A stretch of 64,000 bases of DNA from Sporodiniella umbellata (taxonomy: Eukaryota > Mucoromycota > Mucoromycetes > Mucorales > Rhizopodaceae), in assembly GCA_025677835.1 (NCBI GenBank), contig JAIXMR010000002.1:1-64000 (forward strand). Reading direction: 5' to 3'. Of this stretch, positions 11,297 to 23,462 are shown in pieces. Position 1 is the first letter of the stretch; every line of letters starts with the position of its first letter. A program made the position numbers and the translations under genes. The notes below the pieces were generated by a model, which ran no database searches, was not told where the DNA came from, and was given only the letters and a program-made list of their open reading frames with translations.

Positions 11297-11477
11297 ACTC
11301 TTGCGGGTAAAGGTAGAAAAGAATTGCATCTCCGCTTCACCATACACTCTGTTTCCTTTCTTGCACTGGACAGAGAAGGGTTTTTCTTTTTTTTTTTTTT
11401 TTTTTTTATATTTTATTTTCATCTTTTTCTTTTTTTTTTTTTTTTTTTTTGATTTTCTCTTCTTCTTCTTTTGATGA

Positions 11478-12672
11478 ATGTCTATTCGTGATTTAATAGC
11501 ACTGAACGATTTAACTATTATGCCTCGCAATCGCAGCTTATCAGCATCCAACACTTCCTCACCCGCCTTAATATCTCGGGGGTTTGCAAGTATCCGCAGA
11601 GCTCATAGACGACTTTCCACTTCAAACCCAGCACCGCCTATTACAGAAAACACCACCCAAGAGCTCGATGCGTCTCAACATATACGCCTTGTGCCTAATG
11701 TGGGCGTATCCAGTCGTAGCTTTGTGTTTGACATTATTGATAAAGAGATAGAGCCAGGTGTGATCTATCGCATTGGTCGGTTCTCTGATAGAAATTCCAT
11801 AGACCATCGCCTTTCCTTCAAAAGCAAGGTGGTCAGTCGGAGTCATGCTGAGCTTTGGACAGAACAAGGAAAGGTAGGGTTGGCTTTTTTCTATATAAAG
11901 ACTTTGGCTAAATACAATCCTTGTGTTTTAGATATTTATTCGTGACATTGGATCCTCCAGCGGTACATTCGTCAACCGCCTCAGACTCAGCCCGCCCAAT
12001 CACGAAAGCCAACCACAACATATCAAAGACGGTGACCTTGTCCAGCTTGGTGTAGACTACCAAGGGGGCTTAGAATCCATCTATCGTGCAGTGCGTATTC
12101 GTTTTGAGATCAACCGTGCAGAGCTTCAGGATACGCCCTTTGCTCGTGCGGCTTTTCAACAACTACGCACGCAGCTTTTGCAACCAGCAAACCATGAACT
12201 CTCACGTGAAATCACCGCTACCAGCATAGCAACAAAAGCTGCCACTTCTACAGCTGCCGCTACAACAACAACAACAACAACAACAACAACAGACGAGCAT
12301 GTGCAAGAATGCTGCATATGTCTTTATGCCATTGCACCTTTTCAAGCACTTTTTGTGGCCCCCTGCTCACATGTGTTTCATTTTAAATGTTTGAAACCTC
12401 TTGTTTTTCAAAACTATCCAGGGTTTTCATGTCCATTGTGTCGCAACTATTTTGATTTGGAAGCCAGTGTGGCTATAGAGGTAGAAGAGGTCTTGGCCAT
12501 GAAAAAAGAGGCCATTGAAACCGTGACAGAAGAGGAAGAAGACCAACCGCTGGTGCCCAAAAACGAAGCCACTCCTTCAAGGAGTGAAGGCTATCTAGCC
12601 ACCACTTTGGTTGCTCCCGCTCTGCTAGATGATGTGATGGGCACTTCTGACAGCTCTCCCTCTATCCATTAG
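11478..12672 (+). CDS. FHA-RING E3 ubiquitin ligase, Dma1/Dma2-like
   Basis: Two exons, 11478-11873 and 11932-12672; 378 aa. An FHA domain spans about residues 68-190 and is joined across the intron (…WTEQGK / IFIRDIGSSSGTFVN), with the phosphopeptide-binding features RIGR, SRSHAE and GSSSGTFVN. A RING-type finger follows at about 259-307 with the spacing C-x2-C…C-x-H-x2-H…C-x2-C (CCICL, CSHVFHFKC, CPLC). FHA before RING is the arrangement of yeast Dma1/Dma2 and fission yeast Dma1, ligases that bind phospho-threonine partners at septins and spindle poles to time mitosis and cytokinesis. The linker contains a poly-Thr run made by ACA repeats (12260-12292). The ATG at 11478 is the first in frame; an alternative is the Met 14 codons later. 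The C-terminal tail is acidic. Confidence 0.9.
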
Positions 12673-13216
12673 ACTCTCTAGAAAAGAGAGACACACATTA
12701 TCCTCCATCGCTGCTCAAACATTCACCTGCACTCTATTTTTTTTTTTTTTTTTTTTTGTAACATCTGTAATATATACCTTTTAGTAAACACATATATACA
12801 CACCTTTTACCAAGCGGTGTCGCATTAAAAAAGACTAAAGTTTGCCATAATCCTAAGAAAATGATTGTCACTGATTAATTAAATTGAGAACCTAACCAGA
12901 CAATCCTAAAAGCACTACACATAACAAGGAGTAAATCCTTTAAAAAAAAAAACAGTCTTAACAATAGTAGTCGCAGGCGTATATTTGTCAAACACTTGTT
13001 TTCCCTTTACTATCTTGGTAATGGACCTAGATTGTTCTGAAGTGTCAGCTTGTTTGAAACTTGCTTGAGGCAAAAAGGAAAAAAAAAAAAAAACTTTTTG
13101 TTAGCGCAACCAAGCTCTTCATATAGGGGCTTTGGTACAATGCGTATCAACGTGAAAATATTGAGTCAATTCTAACCAACTGTAGATATTCGAGTGTTTT
13201 TTCCTCCTAAATCCAT

Positions 13217-13250
<34 letters not shown>

Positions 13251-13788
13251 TTATTGTTGTTGTCCCAATAGAGTAATCTGCAGAGAAAAGGGTCAGTACA
13301 TATCTCATACCCAGTCCCCTCCTAACTCATGGTAGCTGCCATAGATATGACGTTTGATGCAAAACAGTAACATAGAAAGTACCTGTTTCTATGAGCTGAG
13401 CATCTAATTTATATACAAAACTAACCTTTCATATTTGGACTTTCCATACTCTGTTCTCTATGGATGGTCCTATATCGATCTTTTATCGTCTTTGCAAAAG
13501 CACGTCCTTCACTACAGCTCCCTTTCGATACCGGCACAACTAGCGCTCTGAGCTTTTTTAAACACCTCCCCAGTATCTACTTTGTATATTATGAGGCCTC
13601 AAATACATAGTGCACCTGTTCAGTATTTGTTACTGAACACTCCAAAAGAATTATATTAAAGAAATCACATACGCCTTTTGATACAAAGGTACATTGGAAC
13701 TTGCCTGATACAAGGGTTGCTTTTTGTTTCGATAATAAAAATTGTTTATTACAAGGAATGGGGTATGTATGTTTGCTTTTGTTTGTTT
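12673..13788. other. convergent intergenic, no gene seen
   Basis: 1.1 kb between the stop codons of the FHA-RING (+) and AP-2 alpha (-) genes. T runs at 12738-12757 and a T32 run at 13218-13249, A runs at 12942 and 13080. No open frame with domain content. Confidence 0.6.
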
Positions 13789-16700
13789 TTAAGATCCGAA
13801 AGCCAGAGGTCTTTCTAATAACTCTTTCAATACCGCAGAGGCCCCTTCCGTGGGCGTTCTGATTGTCAGACGGTACATCTATAGACGCGAGTTTTTAGTT
13901 TTGATCGCTGAAAATTTTGCTACAACTTACGTTTTGCTCCAAGTTGGGCTCCAGTCTGAGCAGCACCCCAATCTTTCCTTGCTTACCGGTATCTACGATA
14001 CTAGCACCTACAAAGTTGTTTGGGTTTGGATCTACTTGGGATAAAAGCCCTATTCCAAAAGCCTGTAAGGTAGCTGCAGCAGAAGACAGCTGAATAGGCA
14101 CCTCGCTCTTAAAAATCACCTGACTTTCACGCGAAGCCCCCATCTGATTCCAACGTCTGAAAAAGTTGGCTTCGTCCATATTGGTAATAGGCTCTTGGAA
14201 TTTGCTGATAACTACAGGCAGCTTGAGGTGAAGTGTTGTGTGATCGTATTGAATGTAAAGGTCGGGGGATTCAGCAAACAGGTCATTGCATTCAAAAGTA
14301 ATCATACGTTGTATCTGTGTACCAGCTGAAATCACCTCATTTGAAGAAGCCAATTCAGTCTTAATAGCTTCCGTACCATGAACGCTCACGTTAAGCTGGC
14401 TCCATCCTTGAGGCATCTTGTTAGTCAAACATAGAGCCATACGGCCGTGGCATCCATGGTATTCTGTATTAACCGAGACTTGAATTTGAGCATTCTCATA
14501 CAAAACACCTTCTGGGTGCTTCACAAGTACATCGTATCCCAATCTATAGTCAGGTACCAAAGGTGTTTCGGGTGATAGGAACGGAGCTGGCTGTGTACTC
14601 AAACTAAGGTCATCAAAATGAAGAAGATCCAGCTCATGATGTGCCAGGTTGGCAGGCATCGTAGCCGATCGAACCGGGGCTGCGTTCACCGTAGGAGCAG
14701 TATGTAGATGGTCGACAGAGCTCGAACGAACTGAAACTATGCGCTTCAGAGTATCTCGACGTTCTGCATTGGCCTCTTTACCTCCAATCACCCAGACTCT
14801 TTTATCTTCTGTGTCTCCATGTTTTTGATTCAATTTGAGCAAGAGTGTGGACTGACGTTGAGGGTAGGGCGGCATCTCTTCACATACCGTTTGAAGAAGG
14901 TCGTCTGTAGGTAAGGTGGAGACGGCGAAATACTCGCATGCACGTTGCTGTAGCTCAGCGTCCAATACATGTCGATATTGATTCAAGACAGGCAAAATCT
15001 GGCCCTTAATTTCCGGGAAAAGGTTGATAAACTTGGCATAAGTAGTGAGCAGAAGAGCGCGTGTCTGCAAAGAGCATAAATTGAACTTGTTATGAACTGC
15101 AGTGAACTGCTCTATAGGACTACATCCATTCAAATTGGCAATCAGGTGGCCGTATTCACCAAGTATATAGCCGCCTACTTTTACCATTGTTTCATTGTAC
15201 TGGGGCGATCCTAGATAGTTTAGGACTGTCTTGGCCGCATACTCTTGCAGCTCTTCGTTATTGGTCACAATTTGAACCACGCGAAACCAAACTTCTTCTC
15301 CTACTTGCTCACCAGCTGTAGAAATCAATTGTAAAATAATGTCCACATACCAAGAATAGCTCGATGCAAACTTTTCTGCTAAAATTGCAATCTTGAGTAC
15401 CATTTCTTCGCGCATAGCATAGTCAGCAACCTGTAAATATCTTAACAGCTCGGAGACCACAACTTTAGCATTAGATGTGTCACACATAGAGTATAACAAA
15501 TCAAGACCACGACGTCTGACGCTGATATCTTTATCGCGTAAAGACAATAAAATTGTTTCTTGATGCCTTTTAACAGGCTCTAAAGAATCTACGCAGGCAG
15601 CCAAGTGTGCCATAGTCTCTAAGCCAAGATAACGTACATTGGTCTCTTTGCTTGAGATAAATCGACCCAAAAGAGAGGCAGCTTGGGCACAAATGGTCGA
15701 GTTACTGTCCAAATGAATGGCCAAGTTGATAGCTTCAAACAAAACGGCGTTTTGTGCGTTGCTGTGTTGAACATTCTTTGGTGTCTCTTGAGAATCGGTG
15801 ATAATAATCTGTAACAATTCACTAATATCGCTACGCAGTTTGCTATCTTCTGCAAGAAGTAATCAATACCCAGTGAATGAATAGTTACACTTACCAGGAG
15901 GAGGATAATATTGTAAAAGACGGAGGCATTTAACCTGTAACCAAGGGATAGGAACCTTATAATAAATATAGTCTAGGCTGTATTCTCTGTCTATCAAAAT
16001 CTAAAAAAAAAAAAAAAAAAAAAAAAAAGGGGCGGGTTTCTCGTTAAAAAAAAAAAAAAAAGCACTGGTTTATCCCTTACTTACTCTCTTTAAACGCTGA
16101 ACTGCTTTCTCATAACATCCGCTATACTCTACAGGAAAAGTTTGTGCTAATGCCAATATCAATGTGACAGCACTTAGAGCAACACCCTTAATCGATGTCA
16201 GAAACTATTAACTATCTCTTTTTCCAATTTTTTTTTGTACCAAATCTTGCTCGTCCATTAAAAGGATAATTCTATCTGCCCAATCAGTCACAGGTATCAC
16301 GTCGGGATGCTTTCGAAACAAACGTAGCAGGGTTAACGCTGCCTTTTTCTTTACAAAGCTCTTTGATGTCCTATAAAGAGGTGAATCTACTTTTGTGCTA
16401 AGGTCTTTTTTTTTTCTTTGATAATTACGGCGAAATTAACAAGCGGTGTACATCTGTTGCTAGACTCTCTGCCATTTCTCTTCCACCAATATTAGCAATA
16501 GCATGTAAAGCTAAACAGTTGTTGATTTCATTCATATCCTCCAAATCTTTTTTAATTGAATTTACAACTAATCGAACCAAGTCGCTGTTCTCGTGAAACA
16601 AGAGCGTTACTGCCAAATAGCCCTATTGAAAACATAAGTGCTTCTTTTTCTCTTTTTTCTCCCAAAAGATATTTACAATCTGCTTCTCGCTGTACTTTTG

Positions 16701-17127
16701 ACTTGATATTAAGTTGACCGCCTCAAGGTGACCAAAATCAATGTCCCAACCAAGAATGTACATGTACAATAATTTACAGACATACTTTTTCTTCTGATAT
16801 CCATTCAAATTGCCCTCTAGTTTAGGTTAGCTTTTATTCCGGCCTTTGTTCACTAACTTTGGATAGGCTCATTTTACCTTTAAATTTTGAGCGAATGTTG
16901 GCCATTTCTTTATTGATGCGCTTTTCTTCTAATTCCCTTACTCGACCTAGGTACTTGTGTTAGATGAATGAAATGAAAACAAAATTGTTTGGCATTTACA
17001 TTTTCGAATGTCGGCTATGATTTGAGCAAAACAAAAATGAAGAAAAATAAGAGTTAAAAACAAACAGAAATTAAAGCAGCCCGACCGAATTACCAATGAA
17101 CACTGTCAATCCACGCATAGAGCTCAT
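13789..17127 (-). CDS. APL3: AP-2 clathrin adaptor complex, alpha subunit
   Basis: Ten exons on the minus strand: 17127-17094, 17014-17000, 16946-16878, 16816-16677, 16622-16429, 16370-16241, 16186-16085, 16000-15895, 15849-13931, 13878-13789; 932 aa, the normal size for alpha adaptin. The N-terminus [20 protein letters not shown] and the block [19 protein letters not shown] identify the alpha subunit (PIP2- and cargo-binding trunk), followed by the armadillo-type trunk to about residue 600, a linker with acidic [10 protein letters not shown], and the appendage domain that recruits endocytic accessory proteins. The complex works at the plasma membrane in clathrin endocytosis. Exon 2 is only 15 nt. 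The final 30-codon exon ([20 protein letters not shown]) closes the appendage. Intron 16001-16084 carries two long sense-strand T runs. High confidence because every join keeps frame and family homology. Confidence 0.95.
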
Positions 17128-19245
17128 TTCAGATAACAAAGGCAAACCAAAAAAAAGACCACAATAAAGATTCCCTTTGATGGAAAAATCATGGAGGAAC
17201 GGGATTCAAAAATGATTCTCAGACAATTGAAAAAAAAAAAAAAAAAAAAAAAAACAGGTAACACCAAAAAAACAACAGTAAAGATTTTTTTCTTTTCGGT
17301 GTTATTTGCCAAAAATTGTACGGCTCTGTGGCTTCCTGGTGCCGGCTTGAATGACTCCCTAAAGTATCTTTACTTTGTCTGCTTGTAAATAAGTTGTATA
17401 CGTATATTAAGTGAATCAATATAAAGACCTATCAAAAGTACAAACAATTAGTATGTTCAACGGACGCGATGTAATGTTTCAATGTTGTCGTATTTAGTAA
17501 CAAGCTTACACAACGCTAGGCTCTTTGTCTATAAACTTTGTTTTTTCATTGAGCCGATTAAAACTAGCCGAGATAGATTTTTTTTTTTTCGAGCCTTTTA
17601 AACAATAGACGTTCCTACCATACGAAGTTTTCAAATTTTTAAATAAAAAAATGTATTTTATTATACATCCTAAAGAAAGCTTACTGCGCAGTACATGTAT
17701 TTGAATAAAACAAAACTTAGTGCTATAAAATTAGTGAAACTGTCCTAATGGCATCATTAAATGCAAACGTATCTGTCGATAGAGCGTTATTTACATTCAT
17801 CACTGTGAATCTTTTTTATTTTTACAAGTAGTTGGACAAAAAAAAAACTTGGTGAGTCCTCAGCCGCCTGTCCCAACAGTCAATAACAAGCGTTAAATGA
17901 ATAGGGACAATAGTAAAGAATTTTTTATTGTATTTTGTGTGTGTGTGTGTGTGTTTGTATTTAGAGCTAGACAGGAGTAAATGAAAAAGAAAATTAAAGC
18001 CATATACCTGCTGTGATTGAGTTGGGTAGTAAACTGGCTAATAGATTCAACAACAACTCTGGATGAATTGCACTAGGTAGCTTAAATATTCATGAAAAAA
18101 AGCATGTGGTACCATAGAAGTCATAATCTATGTATCCAAAAATTTCTGTGCACCAAATAGAGGAATAAAAAAAAGGAAAAGTTCGGTCATAGATTTACGA
18201 CCTATACTGCCCCTACTAAAAAAACCCTTTCTCCTGTTGATAAGAAAAATATGGTAAAGAACAAACCAAATGGCTGGCTGAGAAAAGCTCTTAGTTGTAA
18301 GCCTCCTGTTTGTTTTTTCAAATGGAATAACAAGCTGGGTACAAGATTTTGAGGATGACATGTGCATTGCAGTTAGAAAACGAAGCTGATATACATGTAT
18401 ATATCTCAGTTTAGCAATGTTTTCAAAGAAAAATTTGACTTTAATGATTGTGTGTGCTCTTTAGTTTCACTTTTTTGCTTTACGACTAATAGATATTGAA
18501 TGAAATAGAAAGCAATACAATTTGCCTTTTTGAATATACCACCCGATTGTAGAAAATTCCGCCTACAATCGTTTGTTTTACAGTAGTCCCTTTTTTTTTT
18601 TTTTTGAGGTACTTTTATTCAAAAAGATTTTTGTTATTAACATAAGTCGATAAAAAAAAACGTAAAAAATCAACAAAAATAGCATTTGCAGGGTGAGAGG
18701 TAAAGATCAAAACACAAAAAGGCTTTGTAATGATTAATGTTGCGTGCTTTTGAGCTCAAGACTTGTATTTGTGTTCTGTTGAAGAGCTATCTTGCATTAC
18801 AAATAACAAAACAAAACAAAATGCCCTTGTATTTTTTGAGCTAATTAAAATTTTGCAAATCTACAACAGAATAAACGCGCAAAGGCCTTTACTGAAAACC
18901 CAAACGGAATAATGATTCAGCTGATACATGTTAGTGCCTTTTGTTCAAATTCAAGAGAGAAACAAACTGAGGACCCGCTTTATTTTGCTTTGTCCGACTT
19001 TGTCTGATCTCCATTGCCGAACACTGTTTAAAGTTAGGCCATTAGACAAAATTACGTTTAAACGACAGTAACCAATAAAAATATTCGATCAACATCCGTT
19101 AGTGTTACACTACGTTCAGTATTTGTTCTTTACCACTATCAACTCCATCATATTCTTTTATTTTTTATTTTTTGCTCAATTGCCTTTTGCCTTTTTCTTT
19201 TCTTCTTTCACCCCCTTTTTTTATTGTTTATCTGGATAGCATACA
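17128..19245. other. divergent promoter region, no gene seen
   Basis: 2.1 kb between the divergent AP-2 alpha and DH-only RhoGEF starts. Contains an A24 run (17229-17252), a (GT)n stretch at 17935-17954, a T run at 18590-18605 and a perfect 9-bp inverted repeat (CGATTGTAG/CTACAATCG, 18544-18571). Very AT-rich; no coding frame with recognisable content. Confidence 0.6.
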
Positions 19246-20563
19246 ATGTCTTTAGACACGGTTTCGCGAAATAGCAAAAGAAAGCCTTTTGATTTTTTAA
19301 AAAGAAAATTCAGTAGACAGTCTGTTAGAATGCCTTCGTTTTTATCCGCCACAAACAGTATCAGCAGTAAAACGTCTCGCTCATCAGAGAACTCTAGAAA
19401 GCCTCGACCTGTATCTCAGTTTTTTTTACCACGAGAGGATTCATATGATAGTGATACTTTTGACCTTACACATCTTTCGAACACCACGTCTTATTCCTTA
19501 CGAACACCCGTCAAAATTCAAAAAAGAATGTCAGCCATTGTTACACGCTCTGAGTGGGGAGCACCAAAAGAAGAAATGCGGCCCATGTCCATTTGGAGGG
19601 ATACTCTCACCGAAATGGACAAACCTTGCCTTTGCGACGACAAAGATTGTGTGTATGAATTTTTTTTGGATCCAAATTTATTTGTGAGTCTTTTCAATTT
19701 TTGGACCTGCCTATAAATTAATTTTTTTTTTTTTTTTTTTTGCGCTGTTATAGAAGGAACGACCGATATTAGAAAAACAAAGATTTGTCAGAAAGCCCTC
19801 AACAAGAGAGGAAACGATGAGAAAGTTTGTTTTGAACGAGATTATAGATACAGAAAAGTCATATAATCAACTATTGACCCTCATATTTACTGTAACTCGT
19901 TGTTTTCTTTTTTTCGGATAAAGACATAATTTTTTTTTTTTTTTGGTAGAAATATATGCAGCCCATGATTGCAGAAGGCACTAAATCAAGACCACTTATC
20001 AAAGCCTCATATATTCCTTTATTATTCGAACACTTGCCAGAGCTATTGGAGTTATCAAATGACATATTAACTCAAATGAAAGACAAGTCTAATGAACTAG
20101 AAAGTGTATTTCAGCAGGCCCAGTCTAAATTTTTTGTGTTTATAAAATATACCATGCATTACAAATATAACGAAAAAGAAATCAGAAAAGCTTGTAACAA
20201 CGTTCTGTTTATCAAAATTGACCAAGTAAGAAGAAAATTCATCAATATTCCATTACTCAAATAATGTAGCAAAACCTATCAAAAAGAGACACCAAACGTC
20301 TAGGCATGTTTGATTATTTTATTGCTCCCATTCAGCGAGTTACAAGATACTGTCTATTAATGCAAGGTAATTTTTAGATTATTTATGTTACCGTTGCTTC
20401 TTTATTTTTTTTCAAAAAAAAAAAAAAAAAGCATGTATCAAAGAACAGAAGATACCAATACAGAATAATAGATTTGCAAAAATACTCCATACCCTTCAAC
20501 CCTGAGCTAGAAAAGGCTATTAAAGAAATGAAGGCTTTAGCAGCCGCAATGGATTCAATATAA
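19246..20563 (+). CDS. DH-domain-only Rho guanine nucleotide exchange factor
   Basis: Five exons: 19246-19683, 19754-19891, 19950-20225, 20270-20366, 20472-20563; 346 aa. Residues 1-146 are a basic, Ser-rich leader with a Cys-containing patch (CLCDDKDCVYEFF). The DH domain follows (about 165-340): RKFVLNEIIDTEKSYNQLLT, KYMQPM, then DYFIAPIQRVTRYCLLMQ, the conserved CR3 helix, and a final helix ending ALAAAMDSI. The last join uses the AG at 20470-20471; the nearer AG after the A run gives a frame that stops sooner and lacks the DLQKYS continuation. There is no PH domain after the DH domain, which is unusual because most Dbl-family GEFs need it. It is distinct from the RhoGEF at 2.4 kb. Target GTPase unknown; Cdc42 or Rho1 are guesses. 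Confidence 0.8.
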
Positions 20564-21098
20564 ATAGCACCAGTATCATAACATTTTGTACACAATGAAG
20601 AAAAAGTGCATAAGCATAGCTAAAACCCTCTTTCACTCACAACAAACTCATAATTCTCATCTTTAATTACTTGCATTTTCAAAAGGGTACACAAATCCAT
20701 TTTTGCCTTTCTGGCTGCGATGGCGCTAATAAATATATACATTGTATGTATACATAATATCTGTTTTGACTTAAAACCAAATTCATCCGAGATACCATCT
20801 CATGCGGAATCACTAATTAATCGGTTCTAGATGTTCCACCTTATTTTTAAGAAGGTAAGTCCTTTAGTATTTATTGCCATAAGTATCTACTTTACGTTGT
20901 CCCTGTTGTTTCCGAACGCTAAACCAATGTATGGAATTTTGGGTTGCTGTCGTCCCCTATATCCGTATAAGAGCCATTATCTACAGCTTAAATTAGTATA
21001 GGTCTCTGTAATACATCTTCGTCCTTGCATAATCAATGGTGTTTTCTTTTGGTTTAAAAAAAGAAGAAAAATACTGATAATAGTAACAATGCGTGACT
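20564..21098. other. convergent intergenic
   Basis: About 535 bp between the DH gene (+) and COX20 (-) stop codons. No gene seen. Confidence 0.6.
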
Positions 21099-21627
21099 TT
21101 ATTTATCTACAGGTGTCTCGATCACAACATCGAAGGCGCCATTTCTTCCTCTTTCAGTTATTTTCAACTTTTCTTTGCTATCTGTTGTCTTTACAATCAT
21201 GCGCAATTTCTCCAGTTTGGCTTTTCTTTCAATAGTGCACAGTTCGAAGCTGATGGCAGAAACACCACAGAAAGTGGCAACAGCCCAATTAGCTGAGGTT
21301 TTTACGACACCTAAAGAAAAAAATAAAATGATTAGGCGAGCTGGAAGACGTTTTCCTTCAACCTACGTTTAGAAGCAAATCGGATAGCACCCATAGCAAC
21401 ACCAGCAGCTAACGATCGTTAGTTGAGATTTTGTGAAGGCTATCATTACCCATGCCATATAGCAAAGCGTTTCGGGAACAGGGAATCTTGTTAATATCCT
21501 TAAAGTCTTCGAGTTTGATAGTCTATTGCATTGTCAATTCCTTAATTTGATTAAAGCCAATTTTAAGAAAACAAGAAAAAAAAACCTTTATAGCATCTGA
21601 AAAAGAAGGTGAATCTTGTGTTGACAT
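21099..21627 (-). CDS. COX20: cytochrome c oxidase assembly protein COX20 (FAM36A)
   Basis: Four short exons: 21627-21586, 21522-21450, 21408-21367, 21310-21099; 122 aa. The join gives MSTQDSPSFSDAIK then TIKLEDFKDINKIPCSRNAL, the family signature, followed by two hydrophobic segments (NALLYGMAAGVAMGAIRFAS and NWAVATFCGVSAISFELC) and a charged C-terminal helix. COX20 is an inner-mitochondrial-membrane chaperone that presents newly made Cox2 to the copper-inserting factors. Intron 1 begins GTTTTTTTTC, a weak donor, but frame continuity and homology support it. Size is near that of animal FAM36A and shorter than yeast Cox20. No long open frame exists here, so simple ORF calling would miss the gene. 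Confidence 0.88.
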
Positions 21628-21767
21628 TTTGTTTTCGTTTTAAGAAAAAAAAACCAATAAAAATATGTCAAATTTTTTTTTTAGAGAAAAAAATATATAT
21701 AATTATAATAAGAATAATGTCTATGTACAGAAAATGCGAATGATTTGCTCTTCTTTTTTTCATCTCT

Positions 21768-23462
21768 CTACCAGATACTACGTAATATGCCTTTTTTTTT
21801 TTTGGTTGTCTTTTTTTCTTCAGACGATTCGCTAGGTTCGGGTGTGAGCTGTATACTAGCTATGGATTGTTTTCGAGGAGTCTCATGAATTGAAGAAGAA
21901 GCTGAAGCAATACTTTGAGTAGAAGATCGGGGTTGCTGTTGTTGCTGAATCATTTTTTTAGCCGCAATCATCAACTTGAGCGCGCGGAGCTGAAGGCTCG
22001 TTTGATGAGCAAGGGTAGCAGTTTCAAAAATAAGAGGAGCATTCGACATATTTAGCATTTGATGCAATGCATGTGTAGCCAGTTGTGTTAAGCGGGGTAA
22101 ACGATACATATCGGAAAAGATCAAGAGCTGGGAAAGAACCTGAGGTTGGCATTGTTGTGTGGTTAGTAGATGGTCGGTATATATAAATTGGAGTAGGGCC
22201 GAGACAACGGATTGTGGGTAAGGAAACGTAAGACTGGTACTCTTCTGGTCCCGAATCAATTGATCAAAATATGGCCACCTTTGACGAAGAACAGCAGAAT
22301 TGACGGGAATTGTTTGGTGGTCTTGCGTAATTATGTTGAAGTCACTTACAGCAGGCTCGCCCAACAAACGTAAGCCCATCTCCCGTGCAAGCGAAGAACA
22401 GGTTGTTTCTGGGAGATCGTAGATTCCAAATGCTTCAAGATTCACAACTGCAACATAGTCAAAGTTGCTTTGTCTGTGACCGTAGTCTTCTAACAAGTTA
22501 CGGTATGGACTACCAAGTACAAGATACTGATTTTTGTAGAGTATGCCACGATTCCAGGAACCACTGTGAAAGACATGGCCAGTATCGACTCGCGACCAAG
22601 TTAGTCTAGGTAACTCTAAAGCCCAAATGGCGTATGTTTGTATTCCAGGTACCAAATAAGTTCCAGAAAGAATCATGTGTTGACCTAAAACGTAAGTTTT
22701 TGGGAACCGAAGCCCTGGAGGTAGGTTTCCTGTCATGGATTCAGAACAATCCTTCATTACCAAATTGGGTTGAATTATTTGAAGATCCCTTTTTACCTCA
22801 GCAAAGTTCGAATTGGTATAGAGGTACACTCTAGACAAATCGTCTTTCTGATCAATAGAGCCTTTCTGGTTAACAGAAACTACAGAGGAGCGGTAGGCTC
22901 CAACATGCTTTTCCAATGCTTTTATCATCACCCACTCCCATGTTTTGAGGTTCAAGACATTCATTTCGTCCAGGTAATTGCTATCAAGATCCTGGCCTCC
23001 CAATACAATCAATTGGTCGCCGACAACTGTCGAAGTATGGGCATATCTCGCTTGAGGGGAATAAAGAGATGGCTGGGTTTTAATTTGCCTCCAACATAAT
23101 GTTTCAATATCTAATATTGCAATATCGTCCATCACACAGAGATCGCTAACTGCATGCCCCATGCCTCCAAAAATAACCAGTTGATTCTCGTAAATGCTAG
23201 CTGAATGAAAGTAACGTGCATCTGGGGGAGGATCAGAATCGGGAGGAGGAATATGTCGAACCCACTCGAATGTACCGAGATCGAGAATATATAAAAAGTT
23301 GGTCATCCTTCGAGAAGATGCTAGGCGACCTCCAAATACAAAAATTTTATCTCCAACAACATTAACAGATGCCCCAACTAATGGTGGTGGTACTTCGCCG
23401 AAAGTGCTGTGAGTTTTTGTGATTATGCTGGAGATAGACTGCATAGGCGTATTTGACGGCAT
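21768..23462 (-). CDS. kelch-repeat BTB/POZ protein (LZTR1/Ral2-like)
   Basis: Single exon, 564 aa from the ATG at 23462 (the upstream in-frame extension is hydrophobic low-complexity and is not used). Residues about 20-330 form a kelch propeller with recurrent GG pairs (VFGGRLAS, VIFGGMGHA, VLGGQDLD) and the usual aromatic Trp/Tyr spacing. A BTB domain lies at about 375-490 (DFNIITQDHQTIPVNSAVL…FIYTDHLL…LLIFSDMYRLPRL). The C-terminus is Gln/Ser-rich and basic. Kelch followed by BTB is found in LZTR1 and fission yeast Ral2, which act on Ras signalling, and in other Cul3 adaptors; which of these applies cannot be settled here. Confidence 0.8.
   Translation of the reverse strand: MPSNTPMQSISSIITKTHSTFGEVPPPLVGASVNVVGDKIFVFGGRLASSRRMTNFLYILDLGTFEWVRHIPPPDSDPPPDARYFHSASIYENQLVIFGGMGHAVSDLCVMDDIAILDIETLCWRQIKTQPSLYSPQARYAHTSTVVGDQLIVLGGQDLDSNYLDEMNVLNLKTWEWVMIKALEKHVGAYRSSVVSVNQKGSIDQKDDLSRVYLYTNSNFAEVKRDLQIIQPNLVMKDCSESMTGNLPPGLRFPKTYVLGQHMILSGTYLVPGIQTYAIWALELPRLTWSRVDTGHVFHSGSWNRGILYKNQYLVLGSPYRNLLEDYGHRQSNFDYVAVVNLEAFGIYDLPETTCSSLAREMGLRLLGEPAVSDFNIITQDHQTIPVNSAVLRQRWPYFDQLIRDQKSTSLTFPYPQSVVSALLQFIYTDHLLTTQQCQPQVLSQLLIFSDMYRLPRLTQLATHALHQMLNMSNAPLIFETATLAHQTSLQLRALKLMIAAKKMIQQQQQPRSSTQSIASASSSIHETPRKQSIASIQLTPEPSESSEEKKTTKKKKGILRSIW

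Larger units (their letters stand above)
9769..11477. other. intergenic with possible unrecognised exons
   Basis: Mostly AT-rich and low complexity: A18 run near 9792, a GT microsatellite, A run near 10780, and two T-rich blocks (11387-11450) just before the FHA-RING gene. Parts of 10840-11030 and 11160-11296 look coding (see the separate entry), so a short plus-strand gene may be hidden here. Confidence 0.5.
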
